From assembly GCA_026545765.1 (NCBI GenBank), contig CM048843.1:20147646-20211645 (forward strand): a stretch of DNA of 64,000 nucleotides, read 5' to 3'. Position numbers and translations under genes: made by a program. This stretch comes from Plantago major (lineage: Eukaryota > Streptophyta > Magnoliopsida > Lamiales > Plantaginaceae). Of this stretch, positions 10,438 through 22,062 are shown in pieces. Below the pieces are notes generated by a model. It had not been told where the DNA came from. It ran no database searches and saw nothing but the letters and a program-made list of their open reading frames with translations. Position 1 is the stretch's first letter. Every line of letters begins with the position of its first letter.

Positions 10438-11039
10438 CTGTGGCACAGGCTCAGATTTCTCAAGAGTTGAGGTTGAAGGAACCTCTTTTTCAGTATCTGA
10501 GGTAAGCTTTTCAGCTTCCTCTTGGTTTTCCGTTTCTAACTCAGCCCGAGCAGTTTCAGGCTGATTGGTCTCTGGAACTTGTGACCTTTCTATACATTAG
10601 TCGTCTTGTTCCAGTTCAGTTTCTTTGTTTGAAGTTTCTGGTACTTCACACCTTCCCTGAGTATGCAACTCAGTTGCCTCCCCTGGTTGATCATTCTGAG
10701 TGGATGTCTCAGTTTGATCCCTCTCATTGAGTTGGGGAACCTGCTCAACTACAGGATTTTCTTCAAAGATCTTGTATTCTTTGGTATTTCAAAATGGAGT
10801 TCATTTACCATTTCATCAACCACTTGTGGCTGTTGTGGTTGTTGTGTTTGTGGTTGTTGTGGTTGTCTGGAAGCAGAAGATTGATCAGTCGAAAGTTCTT
10901 CCAGATTCTTAGATGTGGCATTTCCATCAGCATCTGCCAATACTAAGATACCACTCATTAGGGCTTTGTGAAGTTGTGCAAGAGAGTCATTCCCTGATGA
11001 TGTGTTTGCACCAACAACCTTTGCTATAGGTTCAGCAAC
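10438..11039 (-). pseudogene. Element A accessory gene, Gln-rich connecting region with frame breaks
   Basis: Translations across this interval match B 49708-50384: a stretch starting VAEPIAKVVGANTS, then a polyglutamine/proline segment (QPQQPQTQQPQQPQ at about 10800-10860), then acidic Glu/Thr-rich sequence. In A a 2-bp difference near 10770-10790 shifts the frame and a further stop lies near 10599. B reads on at the same place but has its own stop in the Gln run. Intron 1 of B is missing here (junction at 10546/10545). Confidence 0.5.
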
Positions 11040-12440
11040 TTATGGTGTAGGTTTTTCTTCAGATACCTTATCACCAGTTACTTGTTCAGTAACCTTAGCC
11101 CTCTTTGATTTTTCTAGGACTTGAGAGATGACTAGTTCATCATCTTCATCGTCAGAGCTCTCATCAGCATTGGGAACTGATTGGTCCATTATTCCTGCGG
11201 CTTCTGCAGATGGGGCTTGGTGTTTTTCACCACTTTTGGCAACATTCATGAGTTCATCAGCAAGGCTTTCTGCATTAGTCGCAACATTTCTGAAAGCACT
11301 TTCTCTTGCTGAGTCTACTTGTTCAGTAGGTGATAACTCTTTTGCAGCATTAATGAGTTCATCTGCCATGTTTGTAGAATTGACAACCTCTTTAGGTGTG
11401 TCTTCTGATTTGCCAGCAGACTTCTTTCTTGAAGTTCTGGGCTTCTTGGTCGCAACCTTTTCTTCAGATATCTTTTCAGATTTTCTCTTCTTAGGACCTT
11501 TCTGAGACCCAGTAACCTTTTTCATCATATTTGTATACTCATACTTGTAGAGTAAGTTACTGTTGGCTATCTCAGCCGTCTCTCTAAGCTCAATGCCAAG
11601 CTTTTCCAGCAAGTAGCATATCTTCAGACCATATCCTACTGTGGCCTTTGGCTCAGCTAGTCCTTTAACAATCTTAGGCTCGAAGCCTTGAATCTTCTTC
11701 ACAAATTTCATGAAGGCGTACTTTCCCCAGTTGAAAGGGTTTTCCAGCCTTTTGTCTTGTTGATTCAGCAAGAACAACATGATCCATCGTTCTTGGCTTA
11801 TCTGGTCAGCACCTCCTTGTAGACCATCAAAGCATCTGTGAAGAATGCAAGCCAGTACATCCCAGTGAACCAACAGATGTCTGGTTCGGATGTCATCAAG
11901 TTTGAACTCAGTGGGTGTATCTGATTTCTCAAGATCACACACATCACTGTAAAGTTCTTTAACACCTTCAAGGAGTTCCTCATCCTTGGTGTTTATTTCA
12001 AAATCCTTTCCATGATTTTGAACCTCAAACAACTTACAGAAAGTTGTTAAGTCCAGAAGGATTTCCTTTCCTTGGACTGAGGTTTTGATGGACACTATTT
12101 CAGTGCCTTCAGATACACAGGAAATAATCCTGGAGTTGTTGTAAAATTCCAACACATCAAGTGATGAAATTCCACTAGGGCGAGCAGATACAAAGCCCTT
12201 GATTTGTGCCTTTTCAAGCATGTCAAGAATTAGCTTTCTGTCGGCTTGGTTCTCTATTGCAGCCGTGAGGTATTCCTCAACCATGGCACCACCCCAAATC
12301 ATTCTGTGACTTGAAGTCCAATGGTCAGGATTGAAAGCTCCTACTAGTCGATTGTTAACAATAACCAACTCTGGTGCTTGCTTTTCAGCAGTACCAGTGG
12401 AGGATTGGGATTTCTGTGTAGAAGTGTTCTTGGAGGCCAT
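11040..12440 (-). CDS. Element A accessory gene, N-terminal part (466 codons)
   Basis: The ATG at 12440 (MASKNTSTQKSQ) is the first in a clean leader and is conserved in B (48317). Residues about 25-300 form a compact domain (NNRLVGAFNPDHW, RMIWGGAMVEEYL, LLDLTTFCKLFE, HLLVHWDVLACILHRCF, NPFNWGKYAFMKF), broadly like plant retroelement-associated 'putative plant transposon' proteins; this assignment is by eye and weak. It is followed by basic, nuclear-localisation-like clusters (GPKKRKSEK, KKPRTSRKK) and an acidic patch (ESSDDEDDE). The stop at 11040 is TAA where B has CAG, so the frame probably continued into the next segment. It lies 835 bp after the pol stop and has its own TATA box, so it is not a simple pol extension. 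Confidence 0.6.
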   Translation of the reverse strand: MASKNTSTQKSQSSTGTAEKQAPELVIVNNRLVGAFNPDHWTSSHRMIWGGAMVEEYLTAAIENQADRKLILDMLEKAQIKGFVSARPSGISSLDVLEFYNNSRIISCVSEGTEIVSIKTSVQGKEILLDLTTFCKLFEVQNHGKDFEINTKDEELLEGVKELYSDVCDLEKSDTPTEFKLDDIRTRHLLVHWDVLACILHRCFDGLQGGADQISQERWIMLFLLNQQDKRLENPFNWGKYAFMKFVKKIQGFEPKIVKGLAEPKATVGYGLKICYLLEKLGIELRETAEIANSNLLYKYEYTNMMKKVTGSQKGPKKRKSEKISEEKVATKKPRTSRKKSAGKSEDTPKEVVNSTNMADELINAAKELSPTEQVDSARESAFRNVATNAESLADELMNVAKSGEKHQAPSAEAAGIMDQSVPNADESSDDEDDELVISQVLEKSKRAKVTEQVTGDKVSEEKPTP

Positions 12441-12630
12441 CTCTTTATATAGTAAGGATTTGAAGCTTGTGTTTGAAAGAGATTCGATTGAGTGATTCTT
12501 TTCAGAAAAAACTTAATCAAGAAATGCAGAGATTTTAGAGAAGTTGCAGAGGATTAGGAGAAGGTTTTTGCTGTTTTGATGCAAGTTGAAATTTCGGATT
12601 AGGCAAAAGTGATTTCATTTGCCAAAATCC

Positions 12631-12640
12631 TATATATATA
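12631..12640 (-). promoter_or_regulatory. TATA box upstream of the accessory gene in element A
   Basis: TATATATATA 200 bp before the accessory ATG. The same box sits 199 bp before the ATG in B (48118-48127), followed in both by a similar A/C-rich leader. A second TATATAA-like motif lies within 20 bp of the ATG. This is promoter-like sequence by position and composition; no transcript evidence is available. Confidence 0.45.
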
Positions 12641-13139
12641 GCAAGTGAATCTCAACAGACAAATACATACAAATTAATTTTGTGTATACGTATCTGTGAT
12701 TTGCAAACAGGCGTGAGCAAAAGCTAGTTCAGCATTAAATGCTTAGTGGGCCATGTCTGAATTTCAACAGTCCACTATTTACTGTGAATTAATTTCTGCC
12801 GTTCAGATCAAGCGCTTGAATTCATCAAGGGTCACCATTGCTTCTCCAGCAATGATCACAATCAACAAATGTAATTGTGCCCATTTAATGAATTTTGGCT
12901 AATAGCTATCTGAATCACAATTCTGTTGGAGCAAGGACACTGTTCGCATCTGAATTTGTCTTATACTTAGGATTTTCCCAAGTTTTTCATCAAAATAGAA
13001 ATAGTGCGAGATTCAAGAGAGTAGTTGACTGCAGATAGTTATGCTATTCTCTTTTGTGTTCCCCGTTCATAGAATGATTCAGATATCTGAGTTCCCGTCT
13101 TAGAGATCTTAAGCTATCTTTTTTCTCTATAGCCTTTTT

Positions 13140-13270
13140 GACTTCTGGGTTCCCGTTCCAGATACCTCTTCTCTCTTTTCTGGATACCCGTTTACAGATA
13201 CCTCTTCTCTCTTTTCTGGATACCCGTTCCAGATTCCTCTTCTCTGGATGCCCGTTCCAGATACCTGAAC
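13140..13270 (-). repeat. Minisatellite between pol and the accessory gene (element A)
   Basis: About four copies of a unit of roughly 25-36 bp containing GGTATCTGGAACGGG and AAAAGAGAGAAGAG. Element B has about five copies at 47465-47620, so the array varies in copy number between elements. Confidence 0.7.
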
Positions 13271-13274
13271 TTTT

Positions 13275-16200
13275 TCAGTTCATTGGTAGTTCCATTAGTC
13301 CAAGACTATGTCTTAAGGCTAAGAATCTGCTTTCTTGTAGTGGCTTAGTGAAGATATCTGCAAGTTGGTCTTCAGTCCCAATCTTGAGTATCTCTAAATT
13401 GCCTTTTTCAACATGGTCTCTGATGAAGTGATGTCTAACATCAATGTGCTTTGTTCTGGCATGAAATTTAGGATTCTGTGTAATCGCAATAGCACTTGTG
13501 TTGTCACAGAAAATGGGAGTTTTCTTTTCATTGAGTCCATAGTCTTTAAGTTGTTGTTGTATCCACAGAATTTGTGTTGCACAACAACCAGCAGCAATAT
13601 ATTCAGCCTCTGTGGTAGAAGTTGCAATTGAGTTTTGCTTCTTGCTAAACCATGAGATAAGTCTAGTGCCCAGAAACTGACAAGTTCCTGAGGTGCTTTT
13701 CCTATCAAGCAATGATCCAGCATAATCAGCATCTGAGTACCCAGCTAAACTCAATTCACTTTCTTTAGGATACCACAGTCCTACATCTACTGTACCCTTC
13801 ACATACCTTAATATTTTCATAGCAATGTTGTAGTGTGTTTGCATTGGATTTGTCTGAAATCTAGCACATACTCCAACAGCATATTGAATATCAGGTCTAC
13901 TTGCAGTGAGGTAAAGTAGTGAACCTATCAACTTCCTATACTTATGTTCTTCAACACTCTTATCTGATTCAGTATAGGTCATTTTGGTTCCAATGCTCAT
14001 AGGTATCTTAGCATTCTTTTCAGAAGGCTTAAGATTGAATTTTGTGAGCATGTCTTTTGCATACTTTGTTTGACTAATGAATATTCCATCATTGAGTTGC
14101 TTGACTTGCAATCCTAGGAAATAATTCATTTCTCCCATCATGCTCATCTCAAACTTGCTTTTCATGAGTTTTGCAAAGTCATTACAAAGTTGCTTGTCCT
14201 CAGATCCAAATATGATGTCATCAACATATACTTGAACTAAGAGTAGTTTCCATCATGATTTAAGGTAAATAAAGTTTTATCAACTTCACCTTTCTTGAAA
14301 CCACTTTCCAGAAGGTATTTGGCCAAGGTGTCATACCATGCTCTTGGAGCCTGTTTCAGTCCATACAGAGCTTTCTGTAGTTTATAGACCATTCTACTTT
14401 CTGAGGAAACTTCAAAGCTAGGTGGTTGCTCAACATAAACTTCTTCTGCAAGTTCACCGTTTAGGAATGCGCTTTTGACATCCATCTGATAAACTTTGAA
14501 GTTTTTATGAGCTGCAAAGGCTAGAAAGAGCCTTATTGCATCCAATCTGGCAACTGGTGCATATGACTCATCAAAATCTAAGCCTTCAGTCTGAGTGAAT
14601 CCCTTGGCAACCAATCTTGCTTTGTTTCTGGTTATTTCACCAGTTTCATTCATTTTGTTTCTGAAAACCCACTTAGTTCCAATCACAGATATTCCTTCTA
14701 TAAATGGAACTAGTTTCCAGACTTTGTTTCTCTCAAATTGATCCAACTCTTCTTGCATTGCAGAGATCCAGTCTTGGTCTCCTAATGCTTCTTCTATACT
14801 TTTAGGTTCGATATTCGAGATGAAACATCCAAAGAGAGAATCAGCATTTTCAGCTATTGCTCTCCTAGTCCTAACACCCTGATTAATTGGTCCAATTATA
14901 TCCTTTGTAGGATGAACTTTGATCCATTTCATCAAAGGTTTAGTGCTAGTAGGATCAATATCCAAGTGATCTGAATGTGAATCACTAAGATTTTGATTTG
15001 ATATTTTTTCAGTATCTGAGATATCTGACATATGGGAAATGTCATGGATATCTGACACTTTTTCAGTGTTAGAGATATCTGAGACATGCATTTCAGCATT
15101 CTTAATTTCAGATACCTCTCCATGATGAAGGTTCTCAGTAACCTGTTCCATTTCTGGAAAACTCATAGGAAATTCCTCATCATGTTTGTGAGTCATCTTG
15201 TTGTTACTAGGCTTTCCAAGATTTTCTACGTCAGAGTCATCCTCACTTTCCATAACGATGTTTTTCCTTTCTGAGGGTTCTTCTTTAGTATCCCTCAGTA
15301 ATAGTTCTTTGAACTTTTCTGAGAGTTCATCAGTAGGAGGTGTTTTCTTGCTTCCTTCATAGAATACAACATGAACTGATTCTTCAATTTTCTTTGTTCT
15401 TTTGTTGTAAACTCTGTAAGCTTTGCTGTTTGTGGAATAGCCAAGAAAAACACCTTCATCTGCCTTTGGTTGAAATGTTCTCAGATAATCTTTCCCATTG
15501 TTTAGAACAAAACATCTACAACCAAATACTCTCAGATGTTTGATATTAGGGGGTCTACCAACCAAGATTTCATAGGGGGTCCTGTCATGGTGTTTGTTTA
15601 TCAAGCATCTGTTCTGAGTGTAGCAGGCTGTGTTTACAGCTTCAACCCAATATATTTCACTTATCTTAGTGTCAGCTAGCATTGTCCTTGCAGCTTCTTT
15701 AAGGGTTCTGTTTTTCCTTTCTGCAACACCATTTTGTTGAGGTGTTCTTACAGAGGAAAGTTGGTGTTGTATACCTTTGCAGGTACAAAACTCCTTTATG
15801 TACTGATTGACAAACTCGTACCATGATCCGCTCGATTGCGATACTTTTCATTTTTCATGATTTCAAGCTTTTTCAGCAAGTTTGGTATCTCCACCCTGGC
15901 ATCAGATTTGTGTTTCAGAAAGGCAACCCAAGTGAATCTTGAGAAGTCATCTACAACAACCAGACCATATTTCTTTCCTGCATAACTAGTTACAGATGAT
16001 TCAAAAAGATCCATATGTAAAAGTTGCAGTGGTCTAACACTAGAGTGTCTGATTTTGGACTTGAAAGAGATCTTAGATTGTTTCCCCATCTGACAGGCAG
16101 AACAGATACTATCCTTTCTGAAAGATGTTTTGGGAAGACCAACCACTAACTCTTTCTTGGCAAGTCTATTCAGAGTTTTGAAATTCAAGTGACTCATTCT

Positions 16201-16647
16201 TTTGTGCCATAACCAAGGTCTTACGTGACCAGATTGACTCACCATGAGACATTCTTGATTGTGGTAGATGCCCGATCGGCAACATAAAGATCGCCTTTCC
16301 GACCAACTAAGACATTCGCTTGACTCATTGTCAATTAGTTTGCAGTATTTAGCTTTGAATTTTAGAGTAAAACCCTTGTCTGCAAACTGGCTCATGCTAA
16401 ATAGATTGTATTTCAAATCCTTAACATGTAATACGTCAGTGATTGTTAAAGTTCCCAATTTGACGTTGCCAAATCCCAGAGAGGGATTTAATTCACCTCC
16501 AGCAAATCTGATATCTGGTCCTGTGTTGCAAGCTTTGTAGTCAACCAGATTTGCTTTGTCTCCTGTCATGTTCTTTCCGCATCCACTATCAAATAGCCAT
16601 TGTGCTTTAGTCCAGGAAGCATTCTGCACACAACAGGAAACAGGAGA
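13275..16647 (-). pseudogene. pol: Element A pol: protease, integrase, reverse transcriptase, RNase H
   Basis: Domains in order: protease-like FDSGCGKNMTGD (about 16575-16600); GAG-pre-integrase with LWHKRMSHLN and CSACQMGKQSK (16060-16230); integrase core with LHMDLFESS, DHGT and GVAERKNRT (15700-16010); RT with [24 protein letters not shown] and YVDDIIFGS (about 14180-14700); RNase H with SDADYAGS, STTEAEYIA and RTKHIDVRHHFIRD, ending ELPMN and stop at 13275-13277. The frame breaks near 15830, inside the integrase core, and at about 14245, just before YVDD. Both breaks are small length changes relative to B. Several other differences lie at CAG/CTG sites, so some damage may be sequencing error. 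Its role would be cDNA synthesis and integration. Confidence 0.85.
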
Positions 16648-19161
16648 TTAGGTTCTCATATCTTTGATGGAACCGTCAGAATCAAAAGTTCTTCCAGTAG
16701 GAATCCATTTTTGAATGAATTTCCTTGAAGCATGCTTTTGTCTGACAGGAACATAAGGAGGAATTCTTTTTGAATGAAGGTTATCATTAGTAAGAATTAT
16801 ATTCTTCCTTGGTGTGTCCCTAGGTGCTCCATATGATACTTTCAGATACCTGTCAGGTTTCTGAGTTTGCTTTTCAGCAAACTTAGCCTTCCTTGCCAGA
16901 TTTCTTCTAGCCCTGGCATTCAGATTTTCAGTGGCTTGATTTAACTTCCACTTCTGATAATTGCTTTGAGCAATTCTAGCCTTCAGCCATCGTTCTTGCT
17001 CCTGCTTGTACTCATGAGCAAGTTGTTTTCCGATGCCTTTGTAGCCAATACCGTTTCGAGCACTTGAAGCTATCTGAGATCTTTTCTCAGCAGCTTTTCT
17101 AGTCTCTGGTTGATCCAATTTCTTTCCAGAAAAAGTGACATGGGAGAATTTGCCAGCACCTGCAATTCTACCTTTTTGAGAGACATAGATCGCTGGTGTT
17201 TACACTTTTCGGTGTTGTGTTTCTTTTCGTAGACGTACCCATCGGTTTGTGTTTTGACTTGTTTTTCCCACAAAGGTTTAGTCGAATCGCCTTTCCTTTG
17301 TCAACAATCTTTGTCTTTTCACCGATACTATAGATTGCATGGGAACCATCTTCTTTGAGTACTTACAAATGTTCTCTTTCTTTACTCTTATTGGAGTAGT
17401 AGAGCAATCTGTCGAGTATTCACCAAGTCCTTTCTTTTTCAAGGATCTCTTAAGTAAGATTGTACTTGAAGACGAGTGTCACTAGCTTTGGCATAAGATT
17501 GAAAAGATAGTTCTTTCTTCTTGAGTTCCTTGTTTTCGTAAAGAAGATTTTCATAATTCTTTCAGAATCTCACCATTGCTTCTTCATGTGACTTTTCGCC
17601 TCAGATATCTGAGCTTTGAGAAATGCATTTTCAGCATCCTTTCTCTCAGATTCTTTAACTAATTGAGAATTTTCCTTTTCAAGAAAATTCTTTTCTTCTT
17701 CAAGGTTTTCGGCTCTAGCTCGGATCATTAGAAATTCTCTTTCATAGATGTCAAGTTCTTTCCTGAGATTTTCTAGATTTTTTATTTCCTCTTCATCACT
17801 TTCATAAGTGTAGCAAGAAGTATGTGTTACCTCATCAGCCATAAGACAGTTTTCTATGTTGGAGATGTCCGTCCACAATTTCAAAGAACTCCACACATTT
17901 CATTCTTCTTGAGGTCAAGTCGATTATATCATGAGTAACTCCACATAGTTACGGTGATGGTAGGTTGAATCATCCGAATTGTCAATTGTCATCTTCAGAA
18001 TCTGTTTCAACGTCTAGAGCATCCAGTTGAATTTGGATTTTCTTTCTTTCTTCAGTTAACAAAGCTTTTTGGCTTCTCCTGAAGATTCTTCTATCTTTCT
18101 TGTCGCCTGTTCTTAGTTTGTTGAGGGCAGGACAATCCTTTTTGAAGTGGCCAGGTTTCTGACAATAGAAACAGATATCGTTTCCAATTTCTGCTTCCTC
18201 AGTACATGATGCTTTCTGAGCTGGCTTGTTCAGCGAGCTCTGCATATTTTTGTACTGGTGATAGTTTGAGCCTAGATGCTTTTTCAGCTTCTCTTTGGCT
18301 TTTCTTCTCTCAATTTCTCGACTGACAAATTTACTCATTTGCTTTGCAGCAAGAGCATCCTCAGTCTCCTCCTTGCTTTTCTTCTTTTCAGAAGTTCCTT
18401 GATTAACTAGAGCAACATTCTGCAACTTTTCAGTTGTTTGTTCTCTCTGAGTTGTCTCATAGTCAACAGTAGCAAGATGAGAGAAAAGTTCCACTGGAGT
18501 GATATTTGGCATACCTTGGTTGAAATAAAAGAATTTAGTATGCTCCCAGTTGTGGTTAAGACTTCTGACAATAGTCTTAATCTTCTCTGACTGAGAGTAT
18601 CTATTGCTTTCCCCAAGTGCTGCCATATCACTCATAAGAGTGGTAAATCTGAAATCAAGTTCTTCCAGAGTTTCAGTGGGACCTTGATTGAAATTTTGAA
18701 ATTTCAAATTTAGAACTTCGAACTTGTTTTCCTCAGTTTTCTCAGTTCCGGCACAGATTTCTTCAATCAGTTGCCAGGCAACTTTCGCCGTTTTAGCACC
18801 CCCACAGTTTACACTGTATGTGCTCTGGTGTCGATCTGATGATGATGTTACGAGCTTGACCATCCAGACGATTCCTCTTGGCATCTTCCGATGTCCAGAG
18901 TTCTCTGGGCTTTGGTTCGTAAATAACGTGACCAGTAGATCTTCCACTAGTTGACGCATCTGTTTGTGAAGATCCTTCGCTTTGATCTCTGTCTCTTCCA
19001 CTTGAAACCTCCATGACTTGCTTAAGTTGTTGAATGATTATTGGACCATTCTTTATTACTTCGATCATCTCGTCACTTATGGCTTCAAGGTGGAGCATCA
19101 TGTTATTTTTCCATTTCTCGTAGTTCTCTGGTTTGAGAACGGGTGCATCACTCAGAGACAT
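16648..19161 (-). pseudogene. gag: Element A gag with zinc knuckle
   Basis: Starts MSLSDAPVLKPENYEKW at 19161, just after the PBS. A UBN2-type gag domain (LWG...AKVAWQLIEEICAGTEK, 18500-18800) is followed by a CX2CX4HX4C zinc knuckle (CFYCQKPGHFKKDC, about 18132-18175), an acidic spacer, a coiled coil (17570-17860) and a basic nucleic-acid-binding tail (16660-17110). It ends at the conserved UAA (16648-16650). Frame breaks occur at about 18797 (one extra C in a C run), near 17985 and in 17170-17570. Nearly all of those in 17170-17570 coincide with CAG/CTG sites. The protein would form the virus-like particle and package element RNA. Confidence 0.8.
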
Positions 19162-19265
19162 ACCTGCACACTTAACACACAAATTAAATAGTCCAAAAAA
19201 AATGGACAAAGTTCCTTCACCTATCTGGGGATCTAGGTTCAGTGCAGAAGGCTGGTGAACCTCCT

Positions 19266-19277
19266 GCTCTGATACCA
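19266..19277 (-). promoter_or_regulatory. Primer-binding site of element A
   Basis: TGGTATCAGAGC lies two bases after the 5' LTR end on the minus strand and is complementary to the initiator Met-tRNA 3' end. Confidence 0.8.
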
Positions 19278-19279
19278 CT

Positions 19280-20970
19280 TGTTGGTCCAGATAACGGCAA
19301 AGTAAAAGACTACGGGGTGAATAGTCTTTTAAAACTTTTGTCGATAACAAATATTTCTCAGATATCTGAATGGATATCTGATACTTAGAATCAGAGTGCG
19401 GAAGACTTTAATAAAGATAAGTGTAGAAACAGTTAATAAGTGTGTGTGTGTTGCTGAAGTATAAATACAGAAATGTAAACGACACAGCAAGTATAGTGGT
19501 ATCTGGAGGTGGCGTAATCCTCCAACTAATCCACTTCGGTCTATCAGAGACCTAGAATTCACTAGAATAGATAATTGAGATAACCTTACAAAAATCCTAT
19601 TCTAAGATTCTGAACAATTGGTTCCCAACCAAAAGTTCCCCCTGAGTTGTTCCCTAGCTTCTTCAGCCAAGTACTTCCTATACTCAGAAACCTTTGAGTT
19701 GTTCCCTAGCTTCCCAAGCTAAGTACTTCCTATACTCAAAAACCTTGGAGTTATTCCTTAGTTTCCAAATCAAGTACTTCCTATACTCCGGTAACCTTGG
19801 AGTTATTCCCTGATTTTTCAACCTAAGTATTTCCTGTACTCCACGCCGGTTTTGGTGTTGGTTTCGGTTTGAGTTGTCAGATGAGTGTCTTAATAACTTT
19901 TCAGTTATTCAGATAGCTCTGTGAACTAAGTTACTTAATACACTTTACAGCGTATGGTATCTAGTTCGATTTTACTGACCCAAGTCTTATGATATCTGTT
20001 TAAGAGAATGAATCTCAGATAGTTGATCTTTTGATTCAACTCCTTCACAGATAGCTTTGCTTGTTTAGGATCAGGACACTTAGAACTTCAGTGTTTACTC
20101 AAGATCACAAGCTTTAGTCGCAACAGAAAGCTTTGATAATAAGTAAGAAGCTTTGAGAGATTAAGATCAGAGATCGTATGTTTTAGCGTATTCAGTGTTC
20201 TGAGTTGTGTTCCGTGTGTTCTCTCAAGTTGTCTAAGTGTTGATATTTATAGATGAATTTGAGTGCCGTTTAAATAGTATCCGTTAGGCTCAAATTCAAA
20301 CTATCGATATCTGTGTATAGTATTGTAGCAGGTTTTGTCTTCTTCTCAGAAGTTGCCGTTGCTTTTACTCAGACATCTCTGTCCGTGCATTAAATGCATT
20401 GTACTATACTTTTTGTCCTGTAGTGTCAACGGAACTATGCATTGTATCAGAGACTAGACTTGTTGTCTGATTCTTTGCACGTCCTTATCTTCATTCTTCA
20501 GATACCACTTGTATTGATTGAAACAACCTTGTTTCTTTTCAGAAACGTGTTTAACGCTCAAGGTATCTGAGAACAGATATCTGTGGACACTTTCCTTGTC
20601 TTCAGATATGTATCTCATTTCTCAGATATCTCTTGTGACACAGTTTGTTTGAAATCGCTCGGTTCACAAGATATCTGGCTAAGATATCTGAATAACAGAT
20701 TCAGTAATCTTGTGCAGTTTTCTTCAAATCTTCAAAAGTTGTTGAGCTTTCTGCTTGGATGTCTTCTTCTTGATCTTCTCTTCATAAAATAAAAATTACA
20801 TTTTGAGACCTAACATCCTATACAAGATTAGCTAGACTATCATACTTAGTGGGTTTCCTCTTTTACAATGTTCAAGTGAACCAAGAGTACTAATCACCTT
20901 TCTGAGACTAAGATAAGTCATCATGTTGCTGAACAAAATCTAAACAGATATTCTAACAAAATATCTAAGA
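19280..20970 (-). repeat. 5' LTR of element A
   Basis: 1,691 bp, ending ATCTGGACCAACA at 19280. The outer end reads TCTTAGATATTTTG, where the expected start is TGTTAGATATTTTG. A TATA-like TATAAATA is at about 20243-20251. Copies of AGATATC and AGATATCTG recur throughout. The homopolymer run seen in the other LTRs at the equivalent of 19310 is shortened here. Confidence 0.85.
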
Positions 20971-21944
20971 AGGACAATCCTTCTTGAAATGACCAGGTTT
21001 CTGACAATAGAAACAGATATCATTTCCGATTTCTGCTTCCTCAGTACTTGATGCTTTTTGAGATGGCTTGTTCAGCGAGCTTTGCACATTTTTGTACTGG
21101 TGACAGTTTGAGCCTAGATGCTTTTTCAGCTTCTCTTTGGCTTTTCTTCTCTCAATTTCTCGACTAACATATTTTCCCATTTGCTTTACAGCAAGAGCAT
21201 CCTCAGTCATATCCTTGCCTTTCTTCTTTTCAGAAGTTCCTTGATCAACTAGAGCAACATTCTGCAACTTATTAGTTGTTTGTTCCCTTTGAGTTGTCTC
21301 ATAGTCAACAGTGGCAAGGTGAGAGAAAAGTTCCAAAGGAGTGATATCTGGCATTCCTTGGTTTTAATCTTTTCTGATTGGGTATATCTATTACTTTCAC
21401 CAAGTGCAGCCATGTCACTCATAAGTGTTGTAAACCGGAAATCTAGTTCTTCAAGATTCTCTGAGGGACCTTGTTTAAAGTTTTGGAATTTTAGCTTCAA
21501 AACTTCGAACTTATTTTCCTTTGTTTTTTCAGTGCCAGCACAGATTTCTTCAATCAGTTGCCAGGCCACTTTCGCCGTTTTTTCACCCCACAGTTTACAC
21601 TGTATGTGCTCTGGAGTAGAACGTATGATGATATTACGAGCCTGTCCATCCAACCGATTTCTCTTGGCATCTTCCGATGTCCAGAGTTCTCTGGGCTTAG
21701 GTTCGTAAATGACTTGACTGGCAGGTCTCCCGCTGGTTGACGCATCTGTCTGTGAAGACCCATCACTTTGTTCTCTGTCTCTACCATTAGAAACCTCAAT
21801 GACTTGCTTGAGTTGTTGAATGACTATTGGGCCATTCTTTATTACTTCGATCATTTCATCACTGATGGCTTCTAGGTGGAGCATCATGTTCTTCCATTTC
21901 TCATAATTATCTGGCTTGAGAATTGGGGCGTCACATAAAGACAT
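20971..21944 (-). pseudogene. gag: Element C gag, N-terminal part up to the zinc knuckle
   Basis: Starts MSLCDAPILKPDNYEKW at 21944. It has the UBN2-type domain and ends inside the zinc-knuckle region (CFYCQKPGHFKKDCP) where the element A LTR begins. A 55-bp deletion at about 21366, relative to A and B, shifts the frame. The sequence then continues in a second frame (MPDITPLELF onward) to the knuckle. The gag resumes at 2229. Confidence 0.75.
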
Positions 21945-22048
21945 CCTGTTGCAAACACACTAAACAAACGAATCAAGTGTAGGTGAAAAGCAGTTTGTGG
22001 GCACTTATCTGGGATCTAGGTTCAGTGCAGAAGGCTTGGGAACCTACT

Positions 22049-22060
22049 GCTCTGATACCA
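22049..22060 (-). promoter_or_regulatory. Primer-binding site of element C
   Basis: TGGTATCAGAGC, two bases after the LTR end at 22063, complementary to initiator Met-tRNA. Confidence 0.8.
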
Positions 22061-22062
22061 CT

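Larger units (their letters stand above)
5117..20970 (-). mobile_element. Ty1/copia Sirevirus-like element A, LTR to LTR, 15.9 kb
   Basis: The order on the minus strand is 5' LTR 19280-20970, PBS, gag 19161-16648, UAA, pol 16647-13275, spacer with minisatellite and TATA, accessory gene 12440-7173, polypurine tract, 3' LTR 5117-6800. Length is unusual for copia elements because of the roughly 5.3-kb accessory gene. An extra coding region between pol and the 3' LTR and the gag/pol sequence type fit the Sirevirus lineage. A is inserted in C gag. The base change TG to TC at the 5' end (20969-20970) is the only terminal damage on that side. No target duplication can be matched at the other end because a tandem fragment follows. 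Confidence 0.85.

Noticed and set aside
11128..11505. Ser/Ala-rich open frame antisense to the accessory gene (also 49365-49622)
   Set aside because: It mirrors the acidic and Ser-rich codons of the real gene on the other strand and has no domain of its own.
13400..13732. Short ORFs overlapping RNase H on both strands
   Set aside because: Shadow frames of pol with no supporting motif.
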